Source: Oscillospiraceae bacterium
GTDB lineage: Bacteria > Bacillota > Clostridia > Oscillospirales > UBA929
Reading direction: 5' to 3'
Assembly: GCA_009780275.1 (NCBI GenBank)
Contig: WRAI01000013.1
Span: 1-56,786, forward strand
DNA length: 56,786 nt
Notes under the pieces: generated by a model
Database searches by the model: none
The model's input: the letters and a program-made list of their open reading frames with translations, nothing else
Told to the model about the DNA's origin: nothing
Shown here: positions 15,493-24,546 of the stretch, one piece after another
Numbering within the stretch: the first letter of the stretch is position 1
How the letters are laid out: each line of letters begins with the position of its first letter
Program-made: the position numbers and the translations under genes

Positions 15493-16383
15493 TTAGCGGC
15501 GCAATTCGTAAATCGAAATCCGGCCAGTCGTTGTTGTCAGCCTAAATTGTGCGTCGGCACTGCTATGCGTGACAATCGGAATATCGCTTGAAAAGCGGCC
15601 GGTCGTTGTTGATTGTTGTACCGTGACAGGCTCGCCGCCATTTGGCACGACCACACTAATGCGGCCGGTCGTCGCACGCGCAACGATGCTGTTGGGCACC
15701 GTTGTGCTGGTTAGTTCAATTCTACCTGTCGTACTTCGCGCATCAATTGCACCAAATGTGCCGGAAATCTCATGCCTGCCTGTTGTCGTATGCGTCTGAA
15801 TGGCCTGTACCTCAGTGTTGAATGCCTCAACACGTCCCGTTGTCGTACGCAAATTGATGATGTCGGCATAGACGGCATTAAGTTCAACACGCCCTGTCGT
15901 TGTGCGGGCGCTCAACTCGCTCGCGTGGATATTGTCGATGGTTATGCGTCCGGTAGTTGTTGTAATGTTAAGTTGGTTAAGCCCTTGGCTGAGGGCACGT
16001 GGAATCAGTATTTCCAGTCGTTTGGCTGGCATATGTCGGCGTCTTGCACCATCGGCACGAAAGTTGATGTTTAATATATTGTTATCAACTCTGTAGTCAA
16101 GCTGCTGTCCTTCGCGTAATGCACGGCGCGAAAATTCGGTGATGCGAATGTAGTTGCTGTCGTGTATGTCAACGCTGACAGCTCCGGTCGTCCAGCTGAT
16201 TGTTAAGTTGTCAATGTCGTTGGCAGATACGCTATACATCACAGACTCGTTCATCGGACCGAAACTAAACCAATCACCATCCAAGCCAATGATGCCGCTG
16301 AAAATAAACCATACGCTCAACCCCAGCAATGCCAATGCACTGATGCACCGACATGCAATCGTTACAATTCTTGTCTTGCTCAA
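15493..16383 (-). CDS. DUF4097 beta-repeat membrane-anchored protein
   Basis: This 296-residue protein has one N-terminal membrane helix (residues about 8-32). The rest is an extracytoplasmic single-stranded beta-solenoid of the DUF4097/LiaG-like type, with the motif TTGR recurring about every 20 residues (eight copies, such as TTTGRVEL and TTTGRISI). Relatives are common behind PadR and DUF1700 genes and are thought to act in envelope-stress responses; the molecular role is not known. It starts with TTG at 16383 preceded by a run of G, and the TTGA overlap with the upstream stop implies translational coupling. Confidence 0.85.
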   Translation of the reverse strand: MSKTRIVTIACRCISALALLGLSVWFIFSGIIGLDGDWFSFGPMNESVMYSVSANDIDNLTISWTTGAVSVDIHDSNYIRITEFSRRALREGQQLDYRVDNNILNINFRADGARRRHMPAKRLEILIPRALSQGLNQLNITTTTGRITIDNIHASELSARTTTGRVELNAVYADIINLRTTTGRVEAFNTEVQAIQTHTTTGRHEISGTFGAIDARSTTGRIELTSTTVPNSIVARATTGRISVVVPNGGEPVTVQQSTTTGRFSSDIPIVTHSSADAQFRLTTTTGRISIYELRR

Positions 16384-17057
16384 TGTCTTTCCCCCCTGTC
16401 TTTCTTGATTGAGAAAAAGAGATTAATCAGTGCCTCGACAGCCCCGCCAACGGGGAAGATAATCCACGTAATGTGCCATGCGAAGGTGGAGAAGCTAATG
16501 ACAAAATACAGCACGAGGATGATCGACCACAAGGTCGAGGAAATAGCTTTGCGCATTTGTTTGTACTCTTGAGTTGATGCTTGCCACTCTTTGAATTCTT
16601 CGACTACGGTATCGTCCTCTTTGTGATATTGTGGTTTTGTCATACTGTTGTAAATGAGTAACCCTGTTGCTGCGGCCGCGCCGATGAACAAAAAGGACAA
16701 CCCAATAGCGTCGGCATACGCGACCTCCAATTCGCTCAAAATAATCAACGGCAACACGCAAAGAATGTACATCATTACTGCTACGGCGGTTAGCATTGCC
16801 GATTTGCGGCGCATAGCTTCACTTTCCTGCGAGCCGCCTTTGGCGTCGTCTTCCAGTTGTCGCAATAGTGCGCTCACGTCACCAATGCCCGCGACAGCGA
16901 TGTTAAATGCTGCTTCAGGCGACTTTCCATCGGAGAATAGATCATTGTATTTATCCCCGAGGTTTTGAATCATCTCTTCTTTTAGTTCGACGGTTTTTTT
17001 GGTCTGAGGCGCGTCTTCAAACAGCCCCTCGATATAGTTGCGTAGTTTGTCTTGCAT
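16380..17057 (-). CDS. DUF1700-like membrane protein
   Basis: This 225-residue protein has a cytosolic N-terminal region of about 85 residues with the pattern LRNYIEGLFEDAP and AFNIAVAGIGDVSALL, typical of the short 'permease prefix'/DUF1700 domain. Four hydrophobic segments follow (about 88-107, 117-137, 172-190 and 195-217). It lies between a PadR regulator and a DUF4097 protein, an arrangement widespread in Firmicutes and probably a membrane-stress module. GGAGG lies about 11 bases before the ATG at 17057. Confidence 0.8.
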   Translation of the reverse strand: MQDKLRNYIEGLFEDAPQTKKTVELKEEMIQNLGDKYNDLFSDGKSPEAAFNIAVAGIGDVSALLRQLEDDAKGGSQESEAMRRKSAMLTAVAVMMYILCVLPLIILSELEVAYADAIGLSFLFIGAAAATGLLIYNSMTKPQYHKEDDTVVEEFKEWQASTQEYKQMRKAISSTLWSIILVLYFVISFSTFAWHITWIIFPVGGAVEALINLFFSIKKDRGERH

Positions 17058-17060
17058 GGC

Positions 17061-17396
17061 TTAAGTTTCCTCCGTTTCAATTAGTTTATCAATGGTAGCT
17101 TTGGCCTCGCGCCATTCGTTAATCAGCGCGCGGTGGGTTGCACGTCCCGTATCGGTGATGGTATAATACCGTCGGCGTGCGCCGGTTTGCTCATCGCCCC
17201 AATACGAGGAGATGCAGCCCGATTGCTCGAGCCGCCGAAATGCGGAATAGAGTGTAGCTTCTTTCAGTTCATATTGCCCGCCGGTTCGCTGATGGATGGA
17301 TTTGTTGATTTCGTAGCCATAATTGTCGCTGTCCGCCAGACAGGCAAGAATGATGGCATCAGTGTGGCCGCGAATAAGATCAGACGCAATTGGCAT
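17061..17396 (-). CDS. PadR family transcriptional regulator
   Basis: This 111-residue winged-helix repressor has the PadR core: the helix SDLIRGHTDAIILACL, NYGYEINKSI, the recognition-region motif LKEATLYSAFRRLEQSGCI and the wing with ARRRYYTITDTG. It is the short, PadR-s2 type with little C-terminal dimerisation domain. AAGGAGG lies before the ATG at 17396; the ORF extends upstream but without a ribosome site. It heads an operon with the DUF1700 and DUF4097 genes and is probably autoregulatory. The ligand is unknown. Confidence 0.93.
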   Translation of the reverse strand: MPIASDLIRGHTDAIILACLADSDNYGYEINKSIHQRTGGQYELKEATLYSAFRRLEQSGCISSYWGDEQTGARRRYYTITDTGRATHRALINEWREAKATIDKLIETEET

Positions 17397-17440
17397 ACCA
17401 TACCTCCTTTCTATACGATACATCGAATTTGACGTATATA

Positions 17441-17469
17441 ACAATAACACATAATACTTCGCCTGTCAA
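17441..17469 (-). promoter_or_regulatory. Promoter of the padR operon
   Basis: On the minus strand TTGACA (17469-17464) and TATTGT (17446-17441) are 17 bases apart. Between it and the start codon lies a short inverted pair, ATACG at 17414-17418 and CGTAT at 17433-17437, that could be the PadR operator. Confidence 0.7.
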
Positions 17470-17627
17470 GGTATATTTTTTGATAAAGTAAAAAATATTT
17501 GACAAGTGCGATGGTGAGGGATATACTAGTCGTGCATGTAGGGCACGTTATTCGCTTGCAGGTGAGTTTCTCGCTAAGCGGACACGGGCGGTTGATAATC
17601 GCCTCTACAATATTATGGAGGCTAACC

Positions 17628-19019
17628 ATGATTTCTGCCAATATTGAAAAATTGCTTTCTTATGGACAAGACAACGGTTTGCTGTCGCAACACGACGTTA
17701 TTGTCGCGCGCAACGCCCTGCTCGACTTGTTCAGACTCACGATGCCGCACGAGCAGGCTATATCCAATGACGCATCGAGCATCAGTGCTTTGCTTGCACC
17801 CATGCTCGATTATGCTGTAGAAACAGGATTAATTGCCAACGATACCATCGACGAGCGCGATTTGTTTGTCGCCAAGATTATGGGTTTGTTAACGCCGCGC
17901 GCTGGCGAGGTTGTCGAGAGATTTTACAGCCGGCTGCGGCACGACGCTGCACTGGCAACCGATTGGTTCTATCAATTCAGTAAGGCGACCAACTACATAC
18001 AAACCGAGCGCATTGCTAAAAACCATTGCTGGACAGCTGATACGGACTTTGGCAATGTTGAAATGACAGTCAATTTGACCAAGCCGGAAAAGACAACCGC
18101 TGAAGTCATGGCGGCGGCGAAAGCACCCGCGAGTGGGTACCCAAAGTGTTTGCTTTGTGCTGAAAATGCCGGTTACGTAGGGAATTTGCGCCATCCCGGA
18201 CGGCAAAACCATCGCATTATTCCCATCGAGCTGTGCGATGAACTGTGGTATTTCCAATTTTCGCCGTACTCATATTATAACGAGCATTGTATTGTCTTAT
18301 CCGAGCAGCATGTCCCTATGAATGTCAATGCTTTGACATTTAAGCGGCTGCTCGATTTTGTGCAGCAGTTTCCGCATTATTTTTTGGGCTCTAACGCAGG
18401 ATTGCCCATTGTCGGCGGCTCGATTTTGAGCCATGAGCATTACCAAGGCGGACGGCATACTTTTGCCATTGACAATGCCGAAATACTGGCGGAATACACG
18501 CACCCCGATTATGAGGGGTTGATGTTGGAACTTGTCAAATGGCCGACAAGCGCTGTGCGTTTGCGTTGTGAGTCACCGCAGACGCTGGCGGCGGCCTGTG
18601 GGGCGATGTTGGCAATATGGGAGCAGTACGATGACGAAGAGCGCGATATCGTGTCGTTTATGGGCGATGCGCCGCACAACACGGTAACACCTATTGCGCG
18701 GAAACGGCACGGCACTTATGAAATGACCATTGCCCTGCGCAACAACCGTACAACGGAACAGTACCCCATGGGCATTTTTCATCCGCACGAGCAATGGCAC
18801 CATATTAAAAAGGAAAATATTGGGCTGATTGAAGTCATGGGCTTAGCGGTCCTACCGCCGCGGCTAATGCGTGAATATCCGGACGACGTGGCATTGCACG
18901 CTGAGGCTGATCGCGTCTTTGTCGAAGTGCTGAAAGACACCGGCGTATTCAAGCAGACCTCTCACGGGTTGGAGGGTTTTGCTAAATTTTTAGATGTATG
19001 CGGATATTCAAAATCGTAG
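17628..19019 (+). CDS. galT: UTP-hexose-1-phosphate uridylyltransferase (GalT, type 2)
   Basis: This 463-residue enzyme exchanges UMP between UDP-glucose and galactose-1-phosphate in the Leloir pathway. It is the Firmicutes-type (family 2) GalT. The blocks NEHCIVLSEQHVPM and SILSHEHYQGG are present, the latter holding the His-x-His centre. GGAGG precedes the ATG at 17628; in-frame codons back to 17499 lie in an intergenic hairpin region and are not translated. No galK or galE is adjacent. The UDP-sugars it produces could feed the polysaccharide operon nearby, but that is inference. Confidence 0.95.
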   Translation: MISANIEKLLSYGQDNGLLSQHDVIVARNALLDLFRLTMPHEQAISNDASSISALLAPMLDYAVETGLIANDTIDERDLFVAKIMGLLTPRAGEVVERFYSRLRHDAALATDWFYQFSKATNYIQTERIAKNHCWTADTDFGNVEMTVNLTKPEKTTAEVMAAAKAPASGYPKCLLCAENAGYVGNLRHPGRQNHRIIPIELCDELWYFQFSPYSYYNEHCIVLSEQHVPMNVNALTFKRLLDFVQQFPHYFLGSNAGLPIVGGSILSHEHYQGGRHTFAIDNAEILAEYTHPDYEGLMLELVKWPTSAVRLRCESPQTLAAACGAMLAIWEQYDDEERDIVSFMGDAPHNTVTPIARKRHGTYEMTIALRNNRTTEQYPMGIFHPHEQWHHIKKENIGLIEVMGLAVLPPRLMREYPDDVALHAEADRVFVEVLKDTGVFKQTSHGLEGFAKFLDVCGYSKS

Positions 19020-19083
19020 GGCGCAGTGATCCAACACGCCGTGTTGATGGCAAATGCAAGGCGTGCATTGTCGCAACCGCTTC

Positions 19084-19115
19084 AAAAAATGCCGTTGGAT
19101 TTTCCAACAGCATTT
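19084..19115 (-). terminator. Terminator of the DUF1576-GNAT gene
   Basis: An imperfect 12-bp stem (19115-19104 with 19098-19087, one mismatch) is followed by a T-run on the minus strand. It starts within the stop codon itself. Confidence 0.75.
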
Positions 19116-20868
19116 ACAATGGTTTCTCAAACACTTTACTCGTATACTTTCTCTTGCCCATATCTGTCCGAATTTCCTTCCCTGTTTCCAAGAACCCGCG
19201 CGCTTCGAAGAAGCGAATTGCCCGCGCATTGTTTTCCAACACCACCATCGTGCAATTGAGAAAACCACGGTCTTTTAGCTCGGTTTCAATCGCGGCGTAA
19301 AAAGCGCTGCCGATTTTTTTGCCGATTTTGTCGGGATGAAGATACATTGATGTCAGCGTCACCTCGTGATTACTGTCGCCTTTACCTAAAATTGCGGCGC
19401 CGACAATCTCATGGTTGTGTTCAGCAACCATACAGAAAATGCTGTCCTCACACAGTCCGTCCATCAAAAAATCAACCCAGTGGTCGTCTTTAAGCGCGTC
19501 AAGGTAGTCATCATGCACAATGCCGCGATAGGCCGATTTATGGCTGCATGCCAAAATTGAGCTGATGTCGTCAACATCTTTGAGTTTCGATACGCGGACG
19601 TTAACCCGATTGCGCCGCAATGCCACAATGATCGGCACCATAAAAATGACGACAAACCCGCCGGCAAAGCCATTGTTGTAGAGGTTGAGCCCGCCGTTGA
19701 GCAGCCCGACAAAACTGGCGATATTGACGTGAATAAACCCTGCGACAATGCCCCAAAAAATGCCAAACTGCCCTGCCAGCGGCGCAATGCCGGTGCCGAA
19801 CAGAATGGCCAACATATTCGATGGTGAGGTAATGGGGCTATCATTCCAAAAGGCACTGATGACAGCACCGATGATAATCGGCACAACATTGCGCAAGTTT
19901 TTGCCCAGCGCACCGAAGCCGACGATACAGAAAATGCCGCCCATCGTCGCGCCATTGATGGCACCGCCGACGACTAAAACCACCGTCGTCGCCAACGCGC
20001 AAAGAATACCCATATTGAGGTAAGTTACGTCGCCGTAAAGTTCGTAAAAATCAGTGACAAGACGGCCCGAATGGCTGTTGATTTTACGCATTTTGCGCCA
20101 TTGTCCCTGACCGCCTTTGATCAGCCCCAACACAATAAAGGTGGCCGATATAAGATACATCATGATGCTGAGCGGCAACGTATAGTCGGTACTCCAAATA
20201 TTCATAGTGACAATGTCGAATCCGGCGCTGCGCAATAAACTGACGGCAAATGTAGCAATAATGCCGCCGACAAAGCCAGCGTTGTAGAGTAAATAGCCGC
20301 CGTGGACTTTATTCATCGCTGCGCCCAACGGCGCGAAAATAAACCCGATAAAAACACCAATTGCGCCGCCTGCCAAGATACTCATCAATGACGGGAATCC
20401 CGCCAGGTAGGCAACCTCAGACACGATAGGTGAGACCGACGCGCACATCATGGTTGTGACAGCGACATCGCGGAACGGCATGCGCTTATACTTGGCAAAA
20501 GCGAATACGCCCAGTGTCAGCGGAATGGTGTTGAATAAATTTTTGCCAAAGAAACCGAAGCCCAAAATCAGCCAAAGCCCCATCAGTGTGCCGCCATTGG
20601 CCTTTACGCCGCCGAGGATCAATGTTGTCATTGAGAAGACGCCTACAATGACTGAACTGACCAGCATGGCGCCGACACCGCCAATGGCGGCGTAGTCGGT
20701 GACAAGTAAACTGCGAGACGTTAAAATGCGCAGCAGTCCGTGCCAAATATCATACGGCGTGTCAAAAACAAAGGCAACAATAAGTAAAGCGGCATACAGT
20801 GCAAGCATGACGCGATAAGGTCCTTCTATTCGGTTGAGAACGCGTCTAAATGCCCCGCGTTTGGCCAT
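19114..20868 (-). CDS. DUF1576 membrane protein fused to a GNAT acetyltransferase
   Basis: This 584-residue protein has two parts. Residues about 1-415 are a polytopic membrane protein of the DUF1576 type, with about ten hydrophobic segments and two internally similar halves (GVKANGGTLMGLWLILGFG and GAINGATMGGIFCIVGFG, both followed by GKNL). Residues 424-584 form a complete GNAT N-acetyltransferase, with the acetyl-CoA loop region (HPDKIGKKIGSAFY) and the C-terminal NNARAIRFFEARGF motif. No frameshift separates them. GAGGAG precedes the ATG. The substrate of neither part is known. DUF1576 proteins are normally stand-alone, so the fusion suggests that a transported or membrane-bound amine is acetylated. 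Confidence 0.85.
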   Translation of the reverse strand: MAKRGAFRRVLNRIEGPYRVMLALYAALLIVAFVFDTPYDIWHGLLRILTSRSLLVTDYAAIGGVGAMLVSSVIVGVFSMTTLILGGVKANGGTLMGLWLILGFGFFGKNLFNTIPLTLGVFAFAKYKRMPFRDVAVTTMMCASVSPIVSEVAYLAGFPSLMSILAGGAIGVFIGFIFAPLGAAMNKVHGGYLLYNAGFVGGIIATFAVSLLRSAGFDIVTMNIWSTDYTLPLSIMMYLISATFIVLGLIKGGQGQWRKMRKINSHSGRLVTDFYELYGDVTYLNMGILCALATTVVLVVGGAINGATMGGIFCIVGFGALGKNLRNVVPIIIGAVISAFWNDSPITSPSNMLAILFGTGIAPLAGQFGIFWGIVAGFIHVNIASFVGLLNGGLNLYNNGFAGGFVVIFMVPIIVALRRNRVNVRVSKLKDVDDISSILACSHKSAYRGIVHDDYLDALKDDHWVDFLMDGLCEDSIFCMVAEHNHEIVGAAILGKGDSNHEVTLTSMYLHPDKIGKKIGSAFYAAIETELKDRGFLNCTMVVLENNARAIRFFEARGFLETGKEIRTDMGKRKYTSKVFEKPL

Positions 20869-20965
20869 AGAAAAATCTCCTCGCTGTCAAAAGTAAGTGT
20901 TGCCATTGTGCCACTCATATACGAGTCGAGGGGAGAATATCGGCAATCGTTTTCTGTCTGCACTC

Positions 20966-20994
20966 ATTTTAACATAAAACGTTGACGTTGGCAA
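20966..20994 (-). promoter_or_regulatory. Promoter of the DUF1576-GNAT gene
   Basis: On the minus strand TTGCCA (20994-20989) and TAAAAT (20971-20966) are 17 bases apart, leaving a leader of about 90 bases. The 301-base gap 20869-21169 otherwise holds only the divergent polysaccharide promoter. Confidence 0.65.
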
Positions 20995-21104
20995 CCGCCA
21001 TGCAAGTGAGAGGGTGGATACACAACACATAGCGAAAACAATTTAAGTGAAATTTCATGCCGTTTCTCAATGATACGACGCCAGATAATACCACATACAA
21101 AAAC

Positions 21105-21133
21105 TTGCAATGTTCACAATTCCATGTTATAAT
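21105..21133 (+). promoter_or_regulatory. Promoter of the polysaccharide operon
   Basis: TTGCAA (21105-21110) and TATAAT (21128-21133) are 17 bases apart, 36 bases before the first start codon. No other promoter or terminator was found for the next 21 kb of tightly packed rightward genes. Confidence 0.75.
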
Positions 21134-21169
21134 ACATCGGTATGTTGAAAATGTCGAAGGAGAGTTTTT

Positions 21170-21850
21170 GTGGGTAATTTTTCCGAAATCAATTTGGTGC
21201 GGATACTTCTCGCATTGAAGAAAAAATTGTGGTTGCTTCTTTTGTTGTCGTTGTTGGCCGGCAGTGCTTTTTTTGTCTATACACGTTACGCTGTCACTCC
21301 ATTATATCGCGCATCGGTATCGCTGTTCGTGGATAATTCCGGTGAAGGTGGTACGCAAACTTTAGCAGATATCAACGCTGCGCGGCAACTTGTAAACACA
21401 TACATTGCCATGGCTTCGAGTAATACTGTACTCAACCAAGTGGCCGAAGAAATTGATAACGCATATTCTGCCGGCGATATTCGGGCAATGATAACGACAT
21501 CTATCATTACAAACACAGAGATATTCAGAATAGAAATAACAAACGCCTCTCCGGGCAAGGCGGCATTAATTGCCAATGTTATAGCTGATGTGGCTACTGT
21601 TGAACTCCCTAATTTCATTGAAGGCAGCTCTATTCGGGTTGTCGACAGTGCGCAAGCGCCGCGCACGCCGTTCAGCCCAAGCGTTCCCCGAAATACTGTG
21701 CTTGGCACTATGTTCGGCTTTCTTCTGGCCGCGGGTATTGTGATATTACTGGATATTCGGAGCGATAAGGTTGAGACTGTTGAAAAAACCGATATGCTGT
21801 TTGGTGTGCCGATTTTAGGAGAAATTCCAAGCTTCAAAAATCACCAGTAA
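21170..21850 (+). CDS. Wzz/CpsC-type chain-length co-polymerase
   Basis: This 226-residue protein sets polysaccharide chain length and activates the partner tyrosine kinase at the membrane. Two membrane helices (residues about 17-36 and 178-198) bracket an extracellular domain. The Pro-rich signature before the second helix, SAQAPRTPFSPSVPRN, is typical of the Wzz family. The cytosolic tail (FGVPILGEIP) is the part that normally contacts the kinase. It starts with GTG, with AAGGAG upstream. It is the first gene of the operon and lies directly before the kinase gene, as in Gram-positive capsule loci. Confidence 0.9.
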   Translation: MGNFSEINLVRILLALKKKLWLLLLLSLLAGSAFFVYTRYAVTPLYRASVSLFVDNSGEGGTQTLADINAARQLVNTYIAMASSNTVLNQVAEEIDNAYSAGDIRAMITTSIITNTEIFRIEITNASPGKAALIANVIADVATVELPNFIEGSSIRVVDSAQAPRTPFSPSVPRNTVLGTMFGFLLAAGIVILLDIRSDKVETVEKTDMLFGVPILGEIPSFKNHQ

Positions 21851-21900
21851 CCTGTTGTTGCGCGTACAAGCCAATTAAAGAAAGCGAGAATGAGATAAAA

Positions 21901-22623
21901 ATGTCAGTATTCAACTCAAAATCCGAGAGAGGAGGCGAGCGGCCGAAAGGACACGTGTTAAACGAGGTGTCGCCGTTTGCTATCAAAGAAAATTATAATA
22001 TACTCCGTGCCAACATTGTCTCGGCGCTGCCGACGGATAAATGCAATTTAATCGGCGTCACAAGCCCCTCACAATCGGAAGGCAAGAGCACCAATTGTTT
22101 AAATTTGGCAATCAGTTTTGCGACTGCGGGCAACAAGGTTTTGCTTATGGATTTCGATCTCAGACTGCCAAGCATCTTCCGCCTGTTAAATTTGCCGATA
22201 GGCCCCGGAGTATCCGATATCCTCATCGGGGCGTCACATAGAAATGAAGAGTTATTTAAAAGAACAAACATTGAAAACCTCCGCATTATAACATCGGGTG
22301 AGGTGCCGCAAAATCCCTCTGTGTTGCTCGAATCGCCAAAAATGGGCGACTTGTTTGACATGCTGGCATCGCGGTATGACTATATTTTGATAGACATGCC
22401 GCCTGTCAATGTTGTTGCTGACGCAGGCATTCTTTCCAAATACATGGCCGGCGTCGTTCTTGTCGTGCGCCAAAATCGCACAAAAAATCAAGACGTAAAG
22501 CAAGCTATTTCTCAACTCAATTTTGCCGGAGTCAACATATTGGGCGTTTTGCTCAATGACGTCAAAGAAAGACAAGAGAAATACGGTTACGGCGGCTATG
22601 AGTATGCCGCGAAAGAAGAGTAA
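21901..22623 (+). CDS. CpsD/CapB-type bacterial tyrosine kinase
   Basis: This 240-residue cytosolic BY-kinase works with the Wzz-like protein to control polymer export. It has Walker A (SPSQSEGKST, residues about 55-64), Walker A' (LLMDFDLR, 81-88) and Walker B (ILIDMPP). The C-terminus has a tyrosine cluster, KYGYGGYEYA, the usual site of autophosphorylation. The PHP-type phosphatase CpsB that normally reverses this is not in the locus. The ribosome site before the ATG at 21901 is weak. Confidence 0.93.
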   Translation: MSVFNSKSERGGERPKGHVLNEVSPFAIKENYNILRANIVSALPTDKCNLIGVTSPSQSEGKSTNCLNLAISFATAGNKVLLMDFDLRLPSIFRLLNLPIGPGVSDILIGASHRNEELFKRTNIENLRIITSGEVPQNPSVLLESPKMGDLFDMLASRYDYILIDMPPVNVVADAGILSKYMAGVVLVVRQNRTKNQDVKQAISQLNFAGVNILGVLLNDVKERQEKYGYGGYEYAAKEE

Positions 22624-22673
22624 GCGAGTTGACACAACAGCTTGTTACCGTGCATGTATAGCTGAGGAAAAAT

Positions 22674-24515
22674 ATGAGAAAAGACAGAAGCCTGCTCAAA
22701 AAAATATCACTACTGGTTTATGATATTATTATTATCCATCTGGCGTTGCTGCTGGCGTTGTGGGTCGAATTCCGCATACTCAGTTTGCCGCCAAGATATA
22801 ATTTTGTTGTGCCGTATTCCATGCTCAATACACTGTTTACGCTGCTTCTGTTTTGGCGCTTTAGGTTATACAGCAGTATGTGGGCATTCTTTGGGTTTAG
22901 AGAGCTGTCAAGGATATTTGCGGCCTGCTTTTTCTCAGCGACAGGTATCATGATCGGCATTGTTATATTCAACTCGTCGCGTGCGGTCAATTACTCCATA
23001 TTATACGCTGTATTTTTAATGCTCGGCGTGTCTGTTCCGCGTGTGATTGCTTATCTAAGCCGCAATGTCGGGCAGCGCAAGTCAAAAAGAGGCGGAAACG
23101 TCAGGCGACTTATGGTCATTGGTGCTGGCGTCGCGGGCAGTGCCATCATCAAAGAAATCATGGACAACTACTATTCCAACAGCCGGGTTGTTTGCTGCGT
23201 TGATGACGATCTCGCCAAAAAAGGAAAATACATACACGGCATAGAGATTATTGGTGGTAGAGAGTTGATTGCGCAAGCTGCCGAAACGTATATGGTCGAT
23301 GAAATCATTATCACTATGCCTTCAGTGTCTGCTGCGACAATTGGCGATATTTTAGAGATTTGCAAAAACACTCTTTGCAGTGTAAAGACACTGCCCGGTC
23401 TCTATCAATTGCTCAGCGGAGAATACACTGTGTCAAAGTTGCGTGATGTAGAGGTCAGCGACTTGCTGGTGCGTGAGCCAATAACCATCGATTTGGATGA
23501 AGTCATGGATTACGTCGTGCAAAAAACCGTGCTGGTGACCGGTGGCGGTGGGTCAATCGGAAGCGAGCTATGCCGCCAAATTGCCAACTACAACCCCGCG
23601 AAACTCATCATTTTAGACATCTATGAAAACAACGTATATGACCTCCAACAGGATTTGAAAAAAAGATATCCTGACTTAAATCTTGAAGTGCTTATCGGCT
23701 CCGTGCGTGACTATAAACGTATGGAGAGCATTTGCCAGCAACATCGTCCCGACATCGTATACCACGCAGCAGCGCACAAACATGTGCCGTTTATGGAAAG
23801 CAGTCCCAACGAAGCCATCAAAAATAACGTATTCGGTACGCTCAATATCGCTAAAGCTGCTGTCGCAAGCGGTGCCAAGCGGTTTGTTCTCATTTCCAGC
23901 GACAAGGCTGTCAACCCATCCAGTATTATGGGCGCGACAAAACGGTTATGTGAAATGGTCATTCAAATGATGGATGGAATGCACGACACAGAGTTTACGG
24001 CCGTGCGATTTGGCAATGTGCTGAACAGCGCGGGCAGCGTATTCCCGCTGTTCAAGAAACAAATTGAGGAGGGCGGCCCCGTCACAATTACCCACAAAGA
24101 TATTATTCGCTATTTTATGACGATTTCAGAAGCCGTTTCGCTTGTTTTGCAGGCGGGATGTTACGCCAAGGGCGGAGAAATTTTTGTGCTGGATATGGGC
24201 GATCCTGTTCGTATTGATGATATGGCTCGAAATCTCATCCAATTGTCCGGTTATATTCCCGATGTTGACATTGAAGTTATCTATACAGGCCTTAGACCCG
24301 GCGAAAAACTATTTGAAGAAATTCTTATGGACGAAGAGGGGCTTAGAAAAACGAACAATAAACTGATATATGTCGCCAATCCGATTGTCTTTGACAAAGA
24401 GAAATTTTTAACTGATTGCGACGCGCTTGGTCAATTGGCCGAAAATAACAGCGTCAATGCATTGGCAAAGGTCCAAGAAATGGTGGTTACGTATAAAACG
24501 CCGGAAAGCCGGTAG
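22674..24515 (+). CDS. Membrane nucleotide-sugar 4,6-dehydratase (WbpM/CapD family)
   Basis: This 613-residue protein has four N-terminal membrane helices (within residues 1-130), a first Rossmann-like domain (about 140-260) and a catalytic short-chain dehydrogenase domain beginning LVTGGGGSIGSEL near residue 285. The usual catalytic tyrosine is replaced by methionine in SSIMGATK, the hallmark of WbpM-like UDP-GlcNAc 4,6-dehydratases. The product would be a UDP-4-keto-6-deoxy sugar, the precursor of QuiNAc or bacillosamine-type residues that often start the repeat unit. GAGG precedes the ATG. Confidence 0.9.
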   Translation: MRKDRSLLKKISLLVYDIIIIHLALLLALWVEFRILSLPPRYNFVVPYSMLNTLFTLLLFWRFRLYSSMWAFFGFRELSRIFAACFFSATGIMIGIVIFNSSRAVNYSILYAVFLMLGVSVPRVIAYLSRNVGQRKSKRGGNVRRLMVIGAGVAGSAIIKEIMDNYYSNSRVVCCVDDDLAKKGKYIHGIEIIGGRELIAQAAETYMVDEIIITMPSVSAATIGDILEICKNTLCSVKTLPGLYQLLSGEYTVSKLRDVEVSDLLVREPITIDLDEVMDYVVQKTVLVTGGGGSIGSELCRQIANYNPAKLIILDIYENNVYDLQQDLKKRYPDLNLEVLIGSVRDYKRMESICQQHRPDIVYHAAAHKHVPFMESSPNEAIKNNVFGTLNIAKAAVASGAKRFVLISSDKAVNPSSIMGATKRLCEMVIQMMDGMHDTEFTAVRFGNVLNSAGSVFPLFKKQIEEGGPVTITHKDIIRYFMTISEAVSLVLQAGCYAKGGEIFVLDMGDPVRIDDMARNLIQLSGYIPDVDIEVIYTGLRPGEKLFEEILMDEEGLRKTNNKLIYVANPIVFDKEKFLTDCDALGQLAENNSVNALAKVQEMVVTYKTPESR

Positions 24516-24546
24516 CCGTATAGCCTAAACAGGGAGGAAAATAACT

